Origin: an uncultured Bacilli bacterium
GTDB taxonomy: Bacteria > Bacillota_I > Bacilli_A > RF39 > UBA660
Length of the DNA: 64,000 nt
Direction: 5' to 3'
Assembly: GCA_944350385.1 (NCBI GenBank)
Contig: CALVOV010000004.1
Coordinates: 1 to 64,000 of the forward strand
Shown here: positions 35,079 to 43,049 of the stretch, piece by piece
How positions within the stretch are numbered: the first letter of the stretch is position 1
Layout of the letters: each line of letters starts with the position of its first letter
Notes under the pieces: generated by a model
Database searches by the model: none
The model's input: only the letters and a program-made list of their open reading frames with translations
Told to the model about the DNA's origin: nothing
Translations under genes and position numbers: made by a program

Positions 35079-36284
35079 TTATCGTAGTCTTAGTAAACAA
35101 ACAGATTCAACATGATAAGTTTTTGGAAACATATTGAAAGTTTTAACTTCGATAACTTCATAACTGTCATTTAGTAATTGCAAATCTCTAGCTAGTGTTG
35201 CAGGATCACATGAGACATATATAATATTTTGAGCTGCTATATCATTTAAATATTGTATTGTTTTTTTATAAAGGCCCGCTCTAGGAGGATCAACTATAAT
35301 CAAATCGTATTTTCCAATAATTTTATCAATATAATCCTCAACCCTACTACAAACAAATTTTATATGAGAAACATTATTTAATTTTTTATTTTTATTTGCA
35401 TCTCTGATGTTAGATTCTGAACTATCAATACCTAAAATATTTTTAGCTAAACTAGAAACATATATTCCTATAGTACCAGTACCACAATATAAATCTAAAA
35501 CATTATTGGAATTTGACTTTTTTACATAATCAAAAATAGTTTGATATAAGCTCTCAACTACTAAAGCATTTATTTGAAAGAATGATTCTATAGAAACATA
35601 AAAATCATATTTTCCAATACGCGATATAAGAGGTGTACCATATACTAATTTATTATTTACATAAATACACTCTACATCTTTTTCTAGCTCATTTAAATCA
35701 TTAACAGTTCCATTGAAATTAATAGCTAAATTAGAATTACTATTACCAACTCTAACAAGTATTTCCGAAATATCGTTTACACTTTTAAAAACTATTTTTT
35801 TTAATTTAGGTAAAATTAAGTTAATTTCTTTCCTTAATAAAAAACAATAATCGATACTAACTAAATCATTACTTTTTTCTTTATAAAAACCGAGTTTTCT
35901 ATTAGCAACATGAAACACTGCTTTATTACGATAATAATATTCATTTGAACTATTGATACTAACTACTTTATCAGAAGATATATTTCCTATTCTTTCTATC
36001 AAACCTTTTACTTTATTAAGCTTATATTCATTTTCTAATTTAATAGGATAATTCAAAAATTGACAACCTCCACAATCAGAATAATATGGACATTTAATTT
36101 CCAATCTATCGCAACTTTTATTAATATATGACAAAACTTTACCTTCTATATATTTTCTATTACTTCTAATAATTTCAATATCAACAACTTCATTTGGTAA
36201 AGCGTTAGATACAAAGCAAACTTTGCCATCTATATGACAAATACCTCTACCAAAATTATCTAATCTTTCAATAAATACTTCCAT
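35079..36284 (-). CDS. rlmD: TrmA/RlmD-family 23S rRNA uracil-5-methyltransferase
   Basis: A 401-residue SAM-dependent RNA m5U methyltransferase. A short TRAM-like N-terminus is followed by the Fe-S cysteines in CPYYSDCGGCQF (about 65-77) with the fourth Cys (DYCFLL) further on. The SAM motif reads VLDLYCGTGTIG at about 264. The catalytic core has VDPPRAGL (about 331) and VSCDPATLARDL (about 353) with the nucleophilic Cys. Length and motifs match RlmD/RumA-type enzymes (YefA/YfjO in Bacillus). The precise uridine modified cannot be told. AGAGGTAA precedes the ATG. Confidence 0.9.
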   Translation of the reverse strand: MEVFIERLDNFGRGICHIDGKVCFVSNALPNEVVDIEIIRSNRKYIEGKVLSYINKSCDRLEIKCPYYSDCGGCQFLNYPIKLENEYKLNKVKGLIERIGNISSDKVVSINSSNEYYYRNKAVFHVANRKLGFYKEKSNDLVSIDYCFLLRKEINLILPKLKKIVFKSVNDISEILVRVGNSNSNLAINFNGTVNDLNELEKDVECIYVNNKLVYGTPLISRIGKYDFYVSIESFFQINALVVESLYQTIFDYVKKSNSNNVLDLYCGTGTIGIYVSSLAKNILGIDSSESNIRDANKNKKLNNVSHIKFVCSRVEDYIDKIIGKYDLIIVDPPRAGLYKKTIQYLNDIAAQNIIYVSCDPATLARDLQLLNDSYEVIEVKTFNMFPKTYHVESVCLLRLR

Positions 36285-36351
36285 ATATTACCTCTTATAA
36301 ATATTCATAACTAATATACTAAACATTAATACTTCAGTCAATAATCTTAAA

Positions 36352-36381
36352 TACATAAAATATTTTTAAATAAACATACTA
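36352..36381 (+). promoter_or_regulatory. Possible sigma-G (forespore) promoter of gerA
   Basis: TACATA (36352-36357), 17-base spacer, CATACTA (36375-36381). The -10 matches the sigma-G form CATAMTA exactly and the -35 differs by one base from TGMATA. The predicted start would be only about nine bases before the ATG, which is unusually short, so caution is needed. Confidence 0.4.
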
Positions 36382-36396
36382 ATAAAAGGTGATAAT

Positions 36397-37764
36397 ATGA
36401 CTTCTAGCGATGTGATTAAAAGGCATCTTATAGTTGATAATTTTAAAATAACTATAACGTACATTGAAACATTAATTAATACTTATAAATTAGATAAACT
36501 TATTATTGAAAAATTAGAATCTTTAAAAAAAGAAAGACTTAAAGATCTTAGTAATTCTCTTGCAAACGAAAACATAAAAATAATTAATAAAAATGAGATA
36601 AATAAATATTTATATAATAGTTTTGTAATAATAGAAACAGATTGGAAAATCTATGCACTAGAATTAAGAGAAAATCTTAATAGAAGTATTCAAACTATAA
36701 ATGGAGAAATATCTATAATTGGACCGAAGGATTCTTTTATAGAAAACTACAATACTAATATTGGTTTAATTAGAAAGAGAATTCCAAATGAAAAAGTTAT
36801 TGTTGAGACTTTAAAAATTGGAACATTAACTGCAACAAAAGTTGGTATATTATCAATAAAAGGTATTACTAGTGAAAAATTAATCAAAAGAATAAAAAAA
36901 CAACTTCAAAAAATATATATTGATGGTTTGATTGATTCAAGTTATATAAAGAGAAATTTAGAAACAAAAGGTCAACTTTTTCCTACTATCATACCAACAG
37001 AACGACCTGATAAAGCAGTCATGCAACTACTAGAAGGAAAAGTTTTAATTGTAGTTGATAACAGTCCATATGTATTAATATTACCAAGTTTTTTTATTGA
37101 TTTCTTTCATACAGTAGATGACTATTATCAAAAAAGCACTCATATCTCTTTTATTAGAATAATTCGTTTTTTTGCCTTTTTGATTGCAATCCTGACACCA
37201 GCAATTTATATAGCTATTACTACAAGAAATTATGATTTAGTACCATTAGATTTACTATTAATGTTAAAAGCTGGTAGGACATTTGTCCCATTTCCTGCTT
37301 ATCTAGAGGCTATTTTCATGATAATTTGTTTTGAGATTTTAAAAGAATCAGATATTCGTATGTCATCTACTAATGGATCAGCCGTTTCTATATTAGGAGG
37401 ATTGATTTTAGGTGATGCCGCAGTTGCAGCCGGAATTGTCTCACCTATCATGATAATAGTTATCGCAATATCATCTATGGCTGCGCTTGTCTTCTCATCT
37501 ATAGAATTTGTTAATGTCATTCGCTTTTATAAAGTATTGTTATTACTATTAGGAAGTTGTTTAGGTATTGTAGGTATAATTATTGGTATAGTATTTCTCT
37601 TATATAATCTTATTAACACTAAATGTTTTGACTATAAATACTTAACACCAATATACCCACTAGACAAAAATGAATTAAAAGATACTATCATTAGAATAGA
37701 TGATAATAATTTATATAGAAATAGTAAAATTACAAAAAATAAATACCGAGGTAAAATAAGATGA
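36397..37764 (+). CDS. gerAA: GerA-family spore germination protein (A subunit)
   Basis: A 455-residue A-type germinant receptor subunit. The N-terminal cytoplasmic half has the conserved GPKDSFIENYNTNIGLIRKR and PTERPDKA segments, then EGKVLIVVDNSPYVL. About four to five TM helices follow from residue 245 (RIIRFFAFLIAILTPAIYIAI onward), with a short C-terminal tail. The family acts in the inner spore membrane, sensing nutrients and releasing ions. AAAGGTGAT precedes the ATG. It ends in TGA that overlaps the next start (ATGA). Normal receptors have a B subunit between A and C; none is present here. Confidence 0.92.
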   Translation: MTSSDVIKRHLIVDNFKITITYIETLINTYKLDKLIIEKLESLKKERLKDLSNSLANENIKIINKNEINKYLYNSFVIIETDWKIYALELRENLNRSIQTINGEISIIGPKDSFIENYNTNIGLIRKRIPNEKVIVETLKIGTLTATKVGILSIKGITSEKLIKRIKKQLQKIYIDGLIDSSYIKRNLETKGQLFPTIIPTERPDKAVMQLLEGKVLIVVDNSPYVLILPSFFIDFFHTVDDYYQKSTHISFIRIIRFFAFLIAILTPAIYIAITTRNYDLVPLDLLLMLKAGRTFVPFPAYLEAIFMIICFEILKESDIRMSSTNGSAVSILGGLILGDAAVAAGIVSPIMIIVIAISSMAALVFSSIEFVNVIRFYKVLLLLLGSCLGIVGIIIGIVFLLYNLINTKCFDYKYLTPIYPLDKNELKDTIIRIDDNNLYRNSKITKNKYRGKIR

Positions 37765-38147
37765 AGAAAATAATTATAATAATGATAATTTTAATAATAA
37801 TTTATATATCAAAAATCCCACCATATAATGAGTTAAATAATATTTCTATTATTGATGGCATTGGTATAGAAAAAAAAGATTCGAATTATATTTTATATCT
37901 AAGAGAAATAATACCTAATAAAAAAGAAAATGGTATAACTTACGAATATAAAATATATCAAGAATCAACTGAAAATATTTTAAAGGGAATAGAAAACCTT
38001 CAAAAGAAAAATAAAAAAAAACTTTACTTAAATAAAGTGAAGTTTATTGTAACTAATTATCAAATTAATTCTACTCATAAATCAATAAAAATTTATCAAA
38101 CAAAAAACGTCTTAAATAAATTAAAATCTATTCAACAATACAAGTAA
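37761..38147 (+). CDS. Truncated GerC-like protein without lipobox
   Basis: A 128-residue protein translated from ATG overlapping the gerAA stop. After an N-terminal hydrophobic helix (about 3-16) it shows NNISIIDGIGIEKK, the signature of the first domain of Ger(x)C proteins, then strands ending in YLNKVKFIVTNYQI. Typical GerC lipoproteins are about 350-400 residues with a lipobox cysteine. Here the cysteine is absent (ISKIPPYNE) and the rest of domain 1, plus domains 2 and 3, are missing. It could be a degenerate remnant or a minimal membrane-anchored partner. It overlaps the convergent gene at 38128 by 20 bases, so its end may have been trimmed by that gene. Confidence 0.65.
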   Translation: MKKIIIIMIILIIIYISKIPPYNELNNISIIDGIGIEKKDSNYILYLREIIPNKKENGITYEYKIYQESTENILKGIENLQKKNKKKLYLNKVKFIVTNYQINSTHKSIKIYQTKNVLNKLKSIQQYK

Positions 38148-38655
38148 AGCCTTTTGCTTCATAATAACTTTTTAATTCAGAAGCTTCTCTAAATTGTTTA
38201 ACTATCTCTTCGTTGTTTTCTATTGTTGCTAACAAAGAATCATTGATAGTAACTACAGTAATACCAGCTGAATAAGTTACAAAATCAGTACTTAATCCGG
38301 AAAACAAACCAAAGAATGCACTATAATCTGTAAATTCTTTTTGACCATCAGGGATTGTTATAGTAGCTACATCACTTAAATTATTAGGATTTGAAAATGT
38401 AATGATATTTGTTGTTATTTTTCCATTACTATAATTAGCATTAGAAACTATAGATAAAGCTGTAGTTGGATAATCTTTAGAACAAACTAAAGTTCCATCA
38501 GTAATATTATTATCATCACCTTCTTCAACATTTTCCACTACTTCTTCTTTAGGAAAAAAAGCTCGTGTAACAGGTGGTACAATAATAAAAAATGCTAATA
38601 TTAAGATAACAATTAAAACGACAAATGTTGGATATTTTTGTTTTTGTTGTTCCAT
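38128..38655 (-). CDS. Membrane-anchored hypothetical protein
   Basis: A 175-residue protein with one N-terminal TM helix (about 10-32) and an acidic linker (EEVVENVEEGDDNN). The predicted extracytoplasmic beta-rich domain contains two cysteines (LVCSKDYP and the C-terminal GFTCIVE) that could form a disulfide. I do not recognise the family. AAAGGGGAG precedes the ATG. Its 3' end overlaps the GerC-like gene on the other strand. Confidence 0.65.
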   Translation of the reverse strand: MEQQKQKYPTFVVLIVILILAFFIIVPPVTRAFFPKEEVVENVEEGDDNNITDGTLVCSKDYPTTALSIVSNANYSNGKITTNIITFSNPNNLSDVATITIPDGQKEFTDYSAFFGLFSGLSTDFVTYSAGITVVTINDSLLATIENNEEIVKQFREASELKSYYEAKGFTCIVE

Positions 38656-38712
38656 TTCTAATCTCCCCTTTACTATAACAATGTTATATCATAGAACTTC
38701 AGATAATTCAAT

Positions 38713-39312
38713 TTATTTTATTTTTATTCCAAGCATCATAGATAATAATAAAGCTTGTTCAGTTGATACAATCAAACCATATAATTCTTTAATTGGTACC
38801 TTAATTTTATCAATATTACAACTAGATAAATCTAAATTTACTAACTTTGTTTTATAAAACTCAATCTCTGTTAAATCACTATTTTCAAATATCAAATCTT
38901 TCCATTTAACTTCTATAAAAGAAGCATCTTTCAATGTACATTCTTCAAAATGTACATTTTTTAAATTCGTACTATTAAAATTACTATAACTTAAATTACA
39001 ATTACAAAATAAAACTTTTTCTAAGAAAGAATCTGTAAAATCTATCCCTACCAAATTACAATTATTAAAAATAACATTTTTATAAGAATGACTAGATAAA
39101 TCTAAATTATTAAAATTACAATTTTCTATTTTTGAAGACTCAATATCTAATCCTTGAAAAACCGCTGCAGAAAAATCACACGAAATTATTTTAGAATTAT
39201 TTATTTCTATATAATCATGATAATTATCTACCTTAATTTTTTCAATTAAACATCCTTCCATTACATCATCAGGTAAATTTTCAATTTTTTTATATTCTTT
39301 AATATTATTCAT
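38713..39312 (-). CDS. Pentapeptide-repeat protein
   Basis: A 199-residue protein whose middle (about 45-170) is built from five-residue repeats of the A(D/N)LXX type: CNFNN, LDLSS, VIFNN, CNLVG, IDFTD, CNLSYSNF, ADASF-like and DLTEIEF stretches. It is predicted to fold into a right-handed quadrilateral beta-helix. Function is not predictable from the repeats; known members include DNA mimics such as Qnr and many unknowns. It overlaps the DUF3006 gene by eight bases and is the last gene of a six-gene operon. Confidence 0.82.
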   Translation of the reverse strand: MNNIKEYKKIENLPDDVMEGCLIEKIKVDNYHDYIEINNSKIISCDFSAAVFQGLDIESSKIENCNFNNLDLSSHSYKNVIFNNCNLVGIDFTDSFLEKVLFCNCNLSYSNFNSTNLKNVHFEECTLKDASFIEVKWKDLIFENSDLTEIEFYKTKLVNLDLSSCNIDKIKVPIKELYGLIVSTEQALLLSMMLGIKIK

Positions 39313-39544
39313 CTTTTTTATTTTGAACCTTAAGTTTCTCTAGTCTTTCTCGTAAAGATTGTTTTCTTTTTACTTCTATTGTTTCATCAATTATATAGCC
39401 ATTTAAATTAAATATTAAAATATTTCCCTCTTTGATACTTTTAGGAAGGTTTTCTAATTTTTCATAAATAATTTTTTTAGTGTGTAATTCTTCCAATTTA
39501 GCTAAATTATCTATTATTTCATCAACAACGTATTTTTTAACCAT
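39305..39544 (-). CDS. DUF3006-like protein
   Basis: A 79-residue protein (VKKYVVDEIIDNLAKLEEL, then LPKSIKEGNILIF and YIIDETIEVKRK) with the small beta-barrel pattern of DUF3006. DUF3006 proteins regularly sit beside ComEC-like metallo-beta-lactamase hydrolases, as here. The start is the ATG inside the last codons of the MBL gene; AAGGAG lies ten bases upstream. The longer frame starts inside the MBL gene without a ribosome site. Confidence 0.75.
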   Translation of the reverse strand: MVKKYVVDEIIDNLAKLEELHTKKIIYEKLENLPKSIKEGNILIFNLNGYIIDETIEVKRKQSLRERLEKLKVQNKKDE

Positions 39545-40463
39545 CAGTATCAGTCTCCTTAGTTGAAAATGTAATTTCTTTACCGTCACTTTTTGCTATT
39601 ATTGTACCATTTAAATCAGTACGATAAACTCTAATTTTCAAATTATTTAATTTATTCAATGTTTCAATTTTAGGATGATCATAAACATTACCTTCTCCAA
39701 CTTGAATAATTGCATATTTAGGATTAACTTTTTCTAAGAAATCAATTGAAGAAGAATACTGAGAACCATGATGGCCGATTTTTAACACATCAGCTTTAAT
39801 ATCAGAATTTAATAATTTTTTCTCAACATTAGCAGTAGCGTCACCAGTTAACAAAAACGAATTATTACCATAAGATAATTTTAAGACAATCGAAGTATCA
39901 TTTAAGTCACTATCTTCATCACCAACATATAAAACTTTGACTATGGCATCTGCCAAATAAAATTGTTCTCCAACATTTGGTGTTTGAAAAGCTAACTTCT
40001 TCTCTTCTAAAGCTAAAAGGACATCTTCAAACGTTCTAGATGAAGATACAACATCTGGCATATAAAAATCATCGATTTCAAAATTATCAATTATATTGTC
40101 CATACCACCAATATGATCTTCATGAGCATGAGTACCAAAAACATAATCAAATTTTTTAATACCTAATGAATTGAAATAATCCACTAGTTTATCTCCATCC
40201 TCATTATTACCAGCATCAATAAGCATATTGTGATCTTGAGTAGAAACTAGTATACAATCAGCTTGACCAACATCAACAAAATGAACCATTAAACTACCAT
40301 CTACTTTACGAGTAACATTAACTGGTTGCGTATCACTAATATTTTCACGAAAAATATTTTGAATAGGGCCTTCTAAATAATTAGTATAAATATAAACTCC
40401 TAAAACTAATAACAAACTGATTACGATTTTTCGAATACTTTGCTCTATCTTATCACTAGACAT
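39537..40463 (-). CDS. ComEC/Rec2-like membrane-anchored MBL hydrolase
   Basis: A 308-residue protein with one N-terminal TM helix (about 10-26) and an exported metallo-beta-lactamase domain. Conserved motifs are MVHFVDVGQADCILV (about 58), the metal-binding THAHEDHIGG (about 110), SFLLTGDA (about 205) and LKIGHHGS (about 228). It corresponds to the stand-alone extracellular nuclease-like domain of ComEC, thought to act on nucleic acid or a phosphodiester at the cell surface. No ComEC channel domain is attached. It lies in an operon with DUF3006. Confidence 0.85.
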   Translation of the reverse strand: MSSDKIEQSIRKIVISLLLVLGVYIYTNYLEGPIQNIFRENISDTQPVNVTRKVDGSLMVHFVDVGQADCILVSTQDHNMLIDAGNNEDGDKLVDYFNSLGIKKFDYVFGTHAHEDHIGGMDNIIDNFEIDDFYMPDVVSSSRTFEDVLLALEEKKLAFQTPNVGEQFYLADAIVKVLYVGDEDSDLNDTSIVLKLSYGNNSFLLTGDATANVEKKLLNSDIKADVLKIGHHGSQYSSSIDFLEKVNPKYAIIQVGEGNVYDHPKIETLNKLNNLKIRVYRTDLNGTIIAKSDGKEITFSTKETDTDG

Positions 40464-40485
40464 AAATAACCACCAATCTTATTCT

Positions 40486-41157
40486 CTACTTTAATATTTT
40501 TTTTTCATTTTTAGATATTAAATAAGCATCTGCTGAAGGGATACTTTTAATTAAACTAATTGAACCATCTACTATTTTTAGAGCTGTTCCATTCTCTAAA
40601 GAGTAGACTTTTCTATCACCAATTTCAGTCATCATCTCGCTATATTTTTCTTCGCTATGATGTGGTGAAAAAATTAAGTCCAAGCACCCTAATCCTTTAA
40701 TGAATTCATATTTATCAGATTCTCCTCTTAATTTTAAAGAATCAGAATATCCTTCATTACATAAAATAATAGCTCCTGCTGATATACCAACTATCACTTT
40801 ATTTTTTTTAAATGCTTCAATAAATAATTCTTCCAAATTATATTCTTTCAATTCATTTAAAAGTTTAATAGTATCTCCACCACCTATATAAATGATATCT
40901 GCATTATTTATTTTAGCTTCTACAATATCTCTATTATTAATGATATTCTTTTTCTTTAAATATTGACAATTACATCCTAAACTCTTATAAATATTTTTCA
41001 TAGCATCATAATATGAATCAGCAAAACTAGAAGCTAAACCAACAAATAAAAATTGGGGCATAGCTTTGTCCGTCATTTTAACTACTTCACGGTCAATATT
41101 CTCAGTTTCCCATGCACCACCCCTAGTGTTGCCTCCCCCTATTAACATACATTTCAT
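40486..41157 (-). CDS. Peptidase S51 family protein
   Basis: A 223-residue dipeptidase E-like protein. The Rossmann-like start (MLIGGGN), IYIGGGDTIKLLN at about 92, and the nucleophile elbow VGISAGAIIL with Ser at about 126 are typical of S51 peptidases (aspartyl dipeptidase or cyanophycinase-like). A His (SPHHSEEKY) near residue 167 could complete the active site. It is cytoplasmic, with no signal peptide. The ATG directly follows the TAG of the DUF4186 gene and has AGAGGTGAT upstream. Confidence 0.85.
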   Translation of the reverse strand: MKCMLIGGGNTRGGAWETENIDREVVKMTDKAMPQFLFVGLASSFADSYYDAMKNIYKSLGCNCQYLKKKNIINNRDIVEAKINNADIIYIGGGDTIKLLNELKEYNLEELFIEAFKKNKVIVGISAGAIILCNEGYSDSLKLRGESDKYEFIKGLGCLDLIFSPHHSEEKYSEMMTEIGDRKVYSLENGTALKIVDGSISLIKSIPSADAYLISKNEKKILK

Positions 41158-41547
41158 CTAATCACCTCTACTATCATTTTTTTGATTCTTGTAATCACGA
41201 ATAATCCACACTATTAATAAACTGACTATATAATTAACTTCATTATTCGTTAACTCTCTATTTAATGGAATATTATGCCACCTTTTTAAACACTTTCTAC
41301 AACAGCAACCGCAAGCATGCTGAGCAATAAAAACCGGATGATTCTTAGTTGGGGTTTGGCGACCATCATTTTTTGGATGAGCCGGCTTTAAATTTCTATT
41401 AATAATATCATAGGCATGTTGAATAATAGTGTCATAACCCTTTTTCTCTAAAAAAGATAACATATATTTTCTTAAATGAAATTGACTTCTAAATTTTGAA
41501 TTACTTAATTCATTTAATTTGTTATTTATTATTTTTAACTTATCCAT
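41158..41547 (-). CDS. DUF4186 protein
   Basis: A 129-residue protein matching DUF4186: KFRSQFHLRKYML early, the invariant core NDGRQTPTKNHPVFIAQHAC, then CCCRKCLKRWHNIP and ELTNNEV. The paired cysteines and histidines suggest a metal site. The biochemical role is unknown. It is translated immediately after the upstream gene (TAGATG) and coupled to the S51 gene after it. Confidence 0.88.
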   Translation of the reverse strand: MDKLKIINNKLNELSNSKFRSQFHLRKYMLSFLEKKGYDTIIQHAYDIINRNLKPAHPKNDGRQTPTKNHPVFIAQHACGCCCRKCLKRWHNIPLNRELTNNEVNYIVSLLIVWIIRDYKNQKNDSRGD

Positions 41548-42075
41548 CTAATCGCTTCTATAATCTTTAAGTAATCCACTATAATATAAATTAGCATTTT
41601 CTAAATACTTAAAATCTTCAGGTTTAACAGCTTCAGGTAGATTATTATAAATGTTTGAATCATCCATGACTTTTTTAACAAATTCAGCACAATAATAACA
41701 ATCATGCCTTTCTAATCTTAATCTAAATTTAGCTAAAATTAAGCCTATAATATTAAATTTGTAATTAAATTTAGATTTATCCATTGATTTAATTTTTTTC
41801 TTCAATTTTCTATATTGAAAATCAGATACTTCTAAACTATATATATTACTTATGGTTGTATTTTCAAATCTTTTAAATGTTCCATAATCTATTCCTTCAT
41901 GAACAAATCCACCAAAAAAAGGATTATATGGATTCAATCTTCCAAATGAATACATCTCTTTTAAATCAGCATCTAAAGAAATAGAAACATGTGCAAACTC
42001 ATCTTTTGTTGTTATATGAATCAAATGAGATAATGCAGTACCAGTAAACGTTAAAACTATGTATATTTTCTTCAA
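41548..42075 (-). CDS. Permuted papain-like (YiiX/NlpC-P60 superfamily) hydrolase
   Basis: A 175-residue protein starting at TTG six bases after GGTGAT. The motif pair is AHVSISL with a His at about residue 29 and CYYCAEFV with Cys near 128. This order (His before Cys) is the circularly permuted papain fold of YiiX/LRAT-like enzymes. Such proteins hydrolyse peptide or lipid amide bonds; the substrate is unknown. No signal peptide is visible. It is the first gene of the operon and has a TATAAT at about 42092-42097. Confidence 0.68.
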   Translation of the reverse strand: MKKIYIVLTFTGTALSHLIHITTKDEFAHVSISLDADLKEMYSFGRLNPYNPFFGGFVHEGIDYGTFKRFENTTISNIYSLEVSDFQYRKLKKKIKSMDKSKFNYKFNIIGLILAKFRLRLERHDCYYCAEFVKKVMDDSNIYNNLPEAVKPEDFKYLENANLYYSGLLKDYRSD

Positions 42076-42112
42076 ACATCATCACCATCCTCATTATACA
42101 TTATTAATTTCA

Positions 42113-42142
42113 AAAAAAAAAGGAATCGATTAGATTTCCTTT
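42113..42142 (-). terminator. Terminator of the yugP-ABC-lipid kinase operon
   Basis: Stem AAGGAA-A-TC / GA-TTCCTT followed by nine T on the minus strand. The hairpin overlaps the end of the lipid kinase gene. Confidence 0.75.
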
Positions 42143-43047
42143 ATAAATAATTTTTTTTCTCTTTCCTTAGGAACAATAAATTTCATTTTATCATTCGCAC
42201 TTATATGATAATGCAACGAATTTTTTTCCAATTTTTCTCCATCTATACACCAGTTTTTCTCTGGTAATTCACTAAATTTTATATCAATATCATTAGCTTT
42301 AATAGAGATTAAATTTTTTGTATGATTTCCTAAGAAAAATTGAATAAAAGTATTAACTAAATCTCCTCTATTTTTAGATTTACACAATAATACTTCTAGT
42401 TGACCATCATCAAGTTTTACATCTTTATAAAATTCTGGTACTCCAGCAATATGATTAGAATTAGAAATTATAATTAGTGAATATTCATCTTCTAACTCTA
42501 TACCATCTAAAACAATTTTAGTTTTATATCTCTTAGTATCTTGAAAAAACTCTTTTATTCCCTCACGAATATAAGCTAAATAACCAGACTTACTTTTTCT
42601 CTCACGAGCAGTCTCATATGGAATATGCATAAATTTTCCCATTCCCGCTACATAAGTAAAAGCTTTCCCATTAATCATACCAATATCTATTTCCCTAATA
42701 TCACCATGTAAAGCTAAATCCAAATTTTCTAATGGTGATTTCGTATATCCAAGCATTGATGCAACATCATTGCAACTACCCATAGGTAATGGACATACTG
42801 CCATTCTATCATGACGTTTAATATTTCCATTAACAACCTCATTTAACGTTCCATCTCCGCCCATAGAATAAACAATATCATAACGATTAGCATCTTCTAC
42901 AATCTCGCGAGCATGATCTGGACGTTTTGTGAAACATATATCAACATCATAACCACATTCAGTAATTTTTTTGTAATAATCTTGTAATACCATAATTGGA
43001 AAACCTCTTCCACTATTAGGATTACATACGATTAATAATTTTTTCAT
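42130..43047 (-). CDS. Diacylglycerol/lipid kinase (DgkB/YegS type)
   Basis: A 305-residue DAG-kinase catalytic domain protein. NPNSGRGFP at residue 9 and the nucleotide-binding YSMGGDGTLNEVVNG at about 58 are diagnostic, followed by CPLPMGSCNDVA at about 84. It phosphorylates diacylglycerol or another lipid alcohol, in Gram-positives recycling the DAG left by lipoteichoic acid synthesis. It starts two bases after the ABC transporter stop without a clear ribosome site, implying coupling. The link with an ABC exporter suggests a shared role at the membrane. Confidence 0.88.
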   Translation of the reverse strand: MKKLLIVCNPNSGRGFPIMVLQDYYKKITECGYDVDICFTKRPDHAREIVEDANRYDIVYSMGGDGTLNEVVNGNIKRHDRMAVCPLPMGSCNDVASMLGYTKSPLENLDLALHGDIREIDIGMINGKAFTYVAGMGKFMHIPYETARERKSKSGYLAYIREGIKEFFQDTKRYKTKIVLDGIELEDEYSLIIISNSNHIAGVPEFYKDVKLDDGQLEVLLCKSKNRGDLVNTFIQFFLGNHTKNLISIKANDIDIKFSELPEKNWCIDGEKLEKNSLHYHISANDKMKFIVPKEREKKLFIKEI

Positions 43048-43049
43048 AA

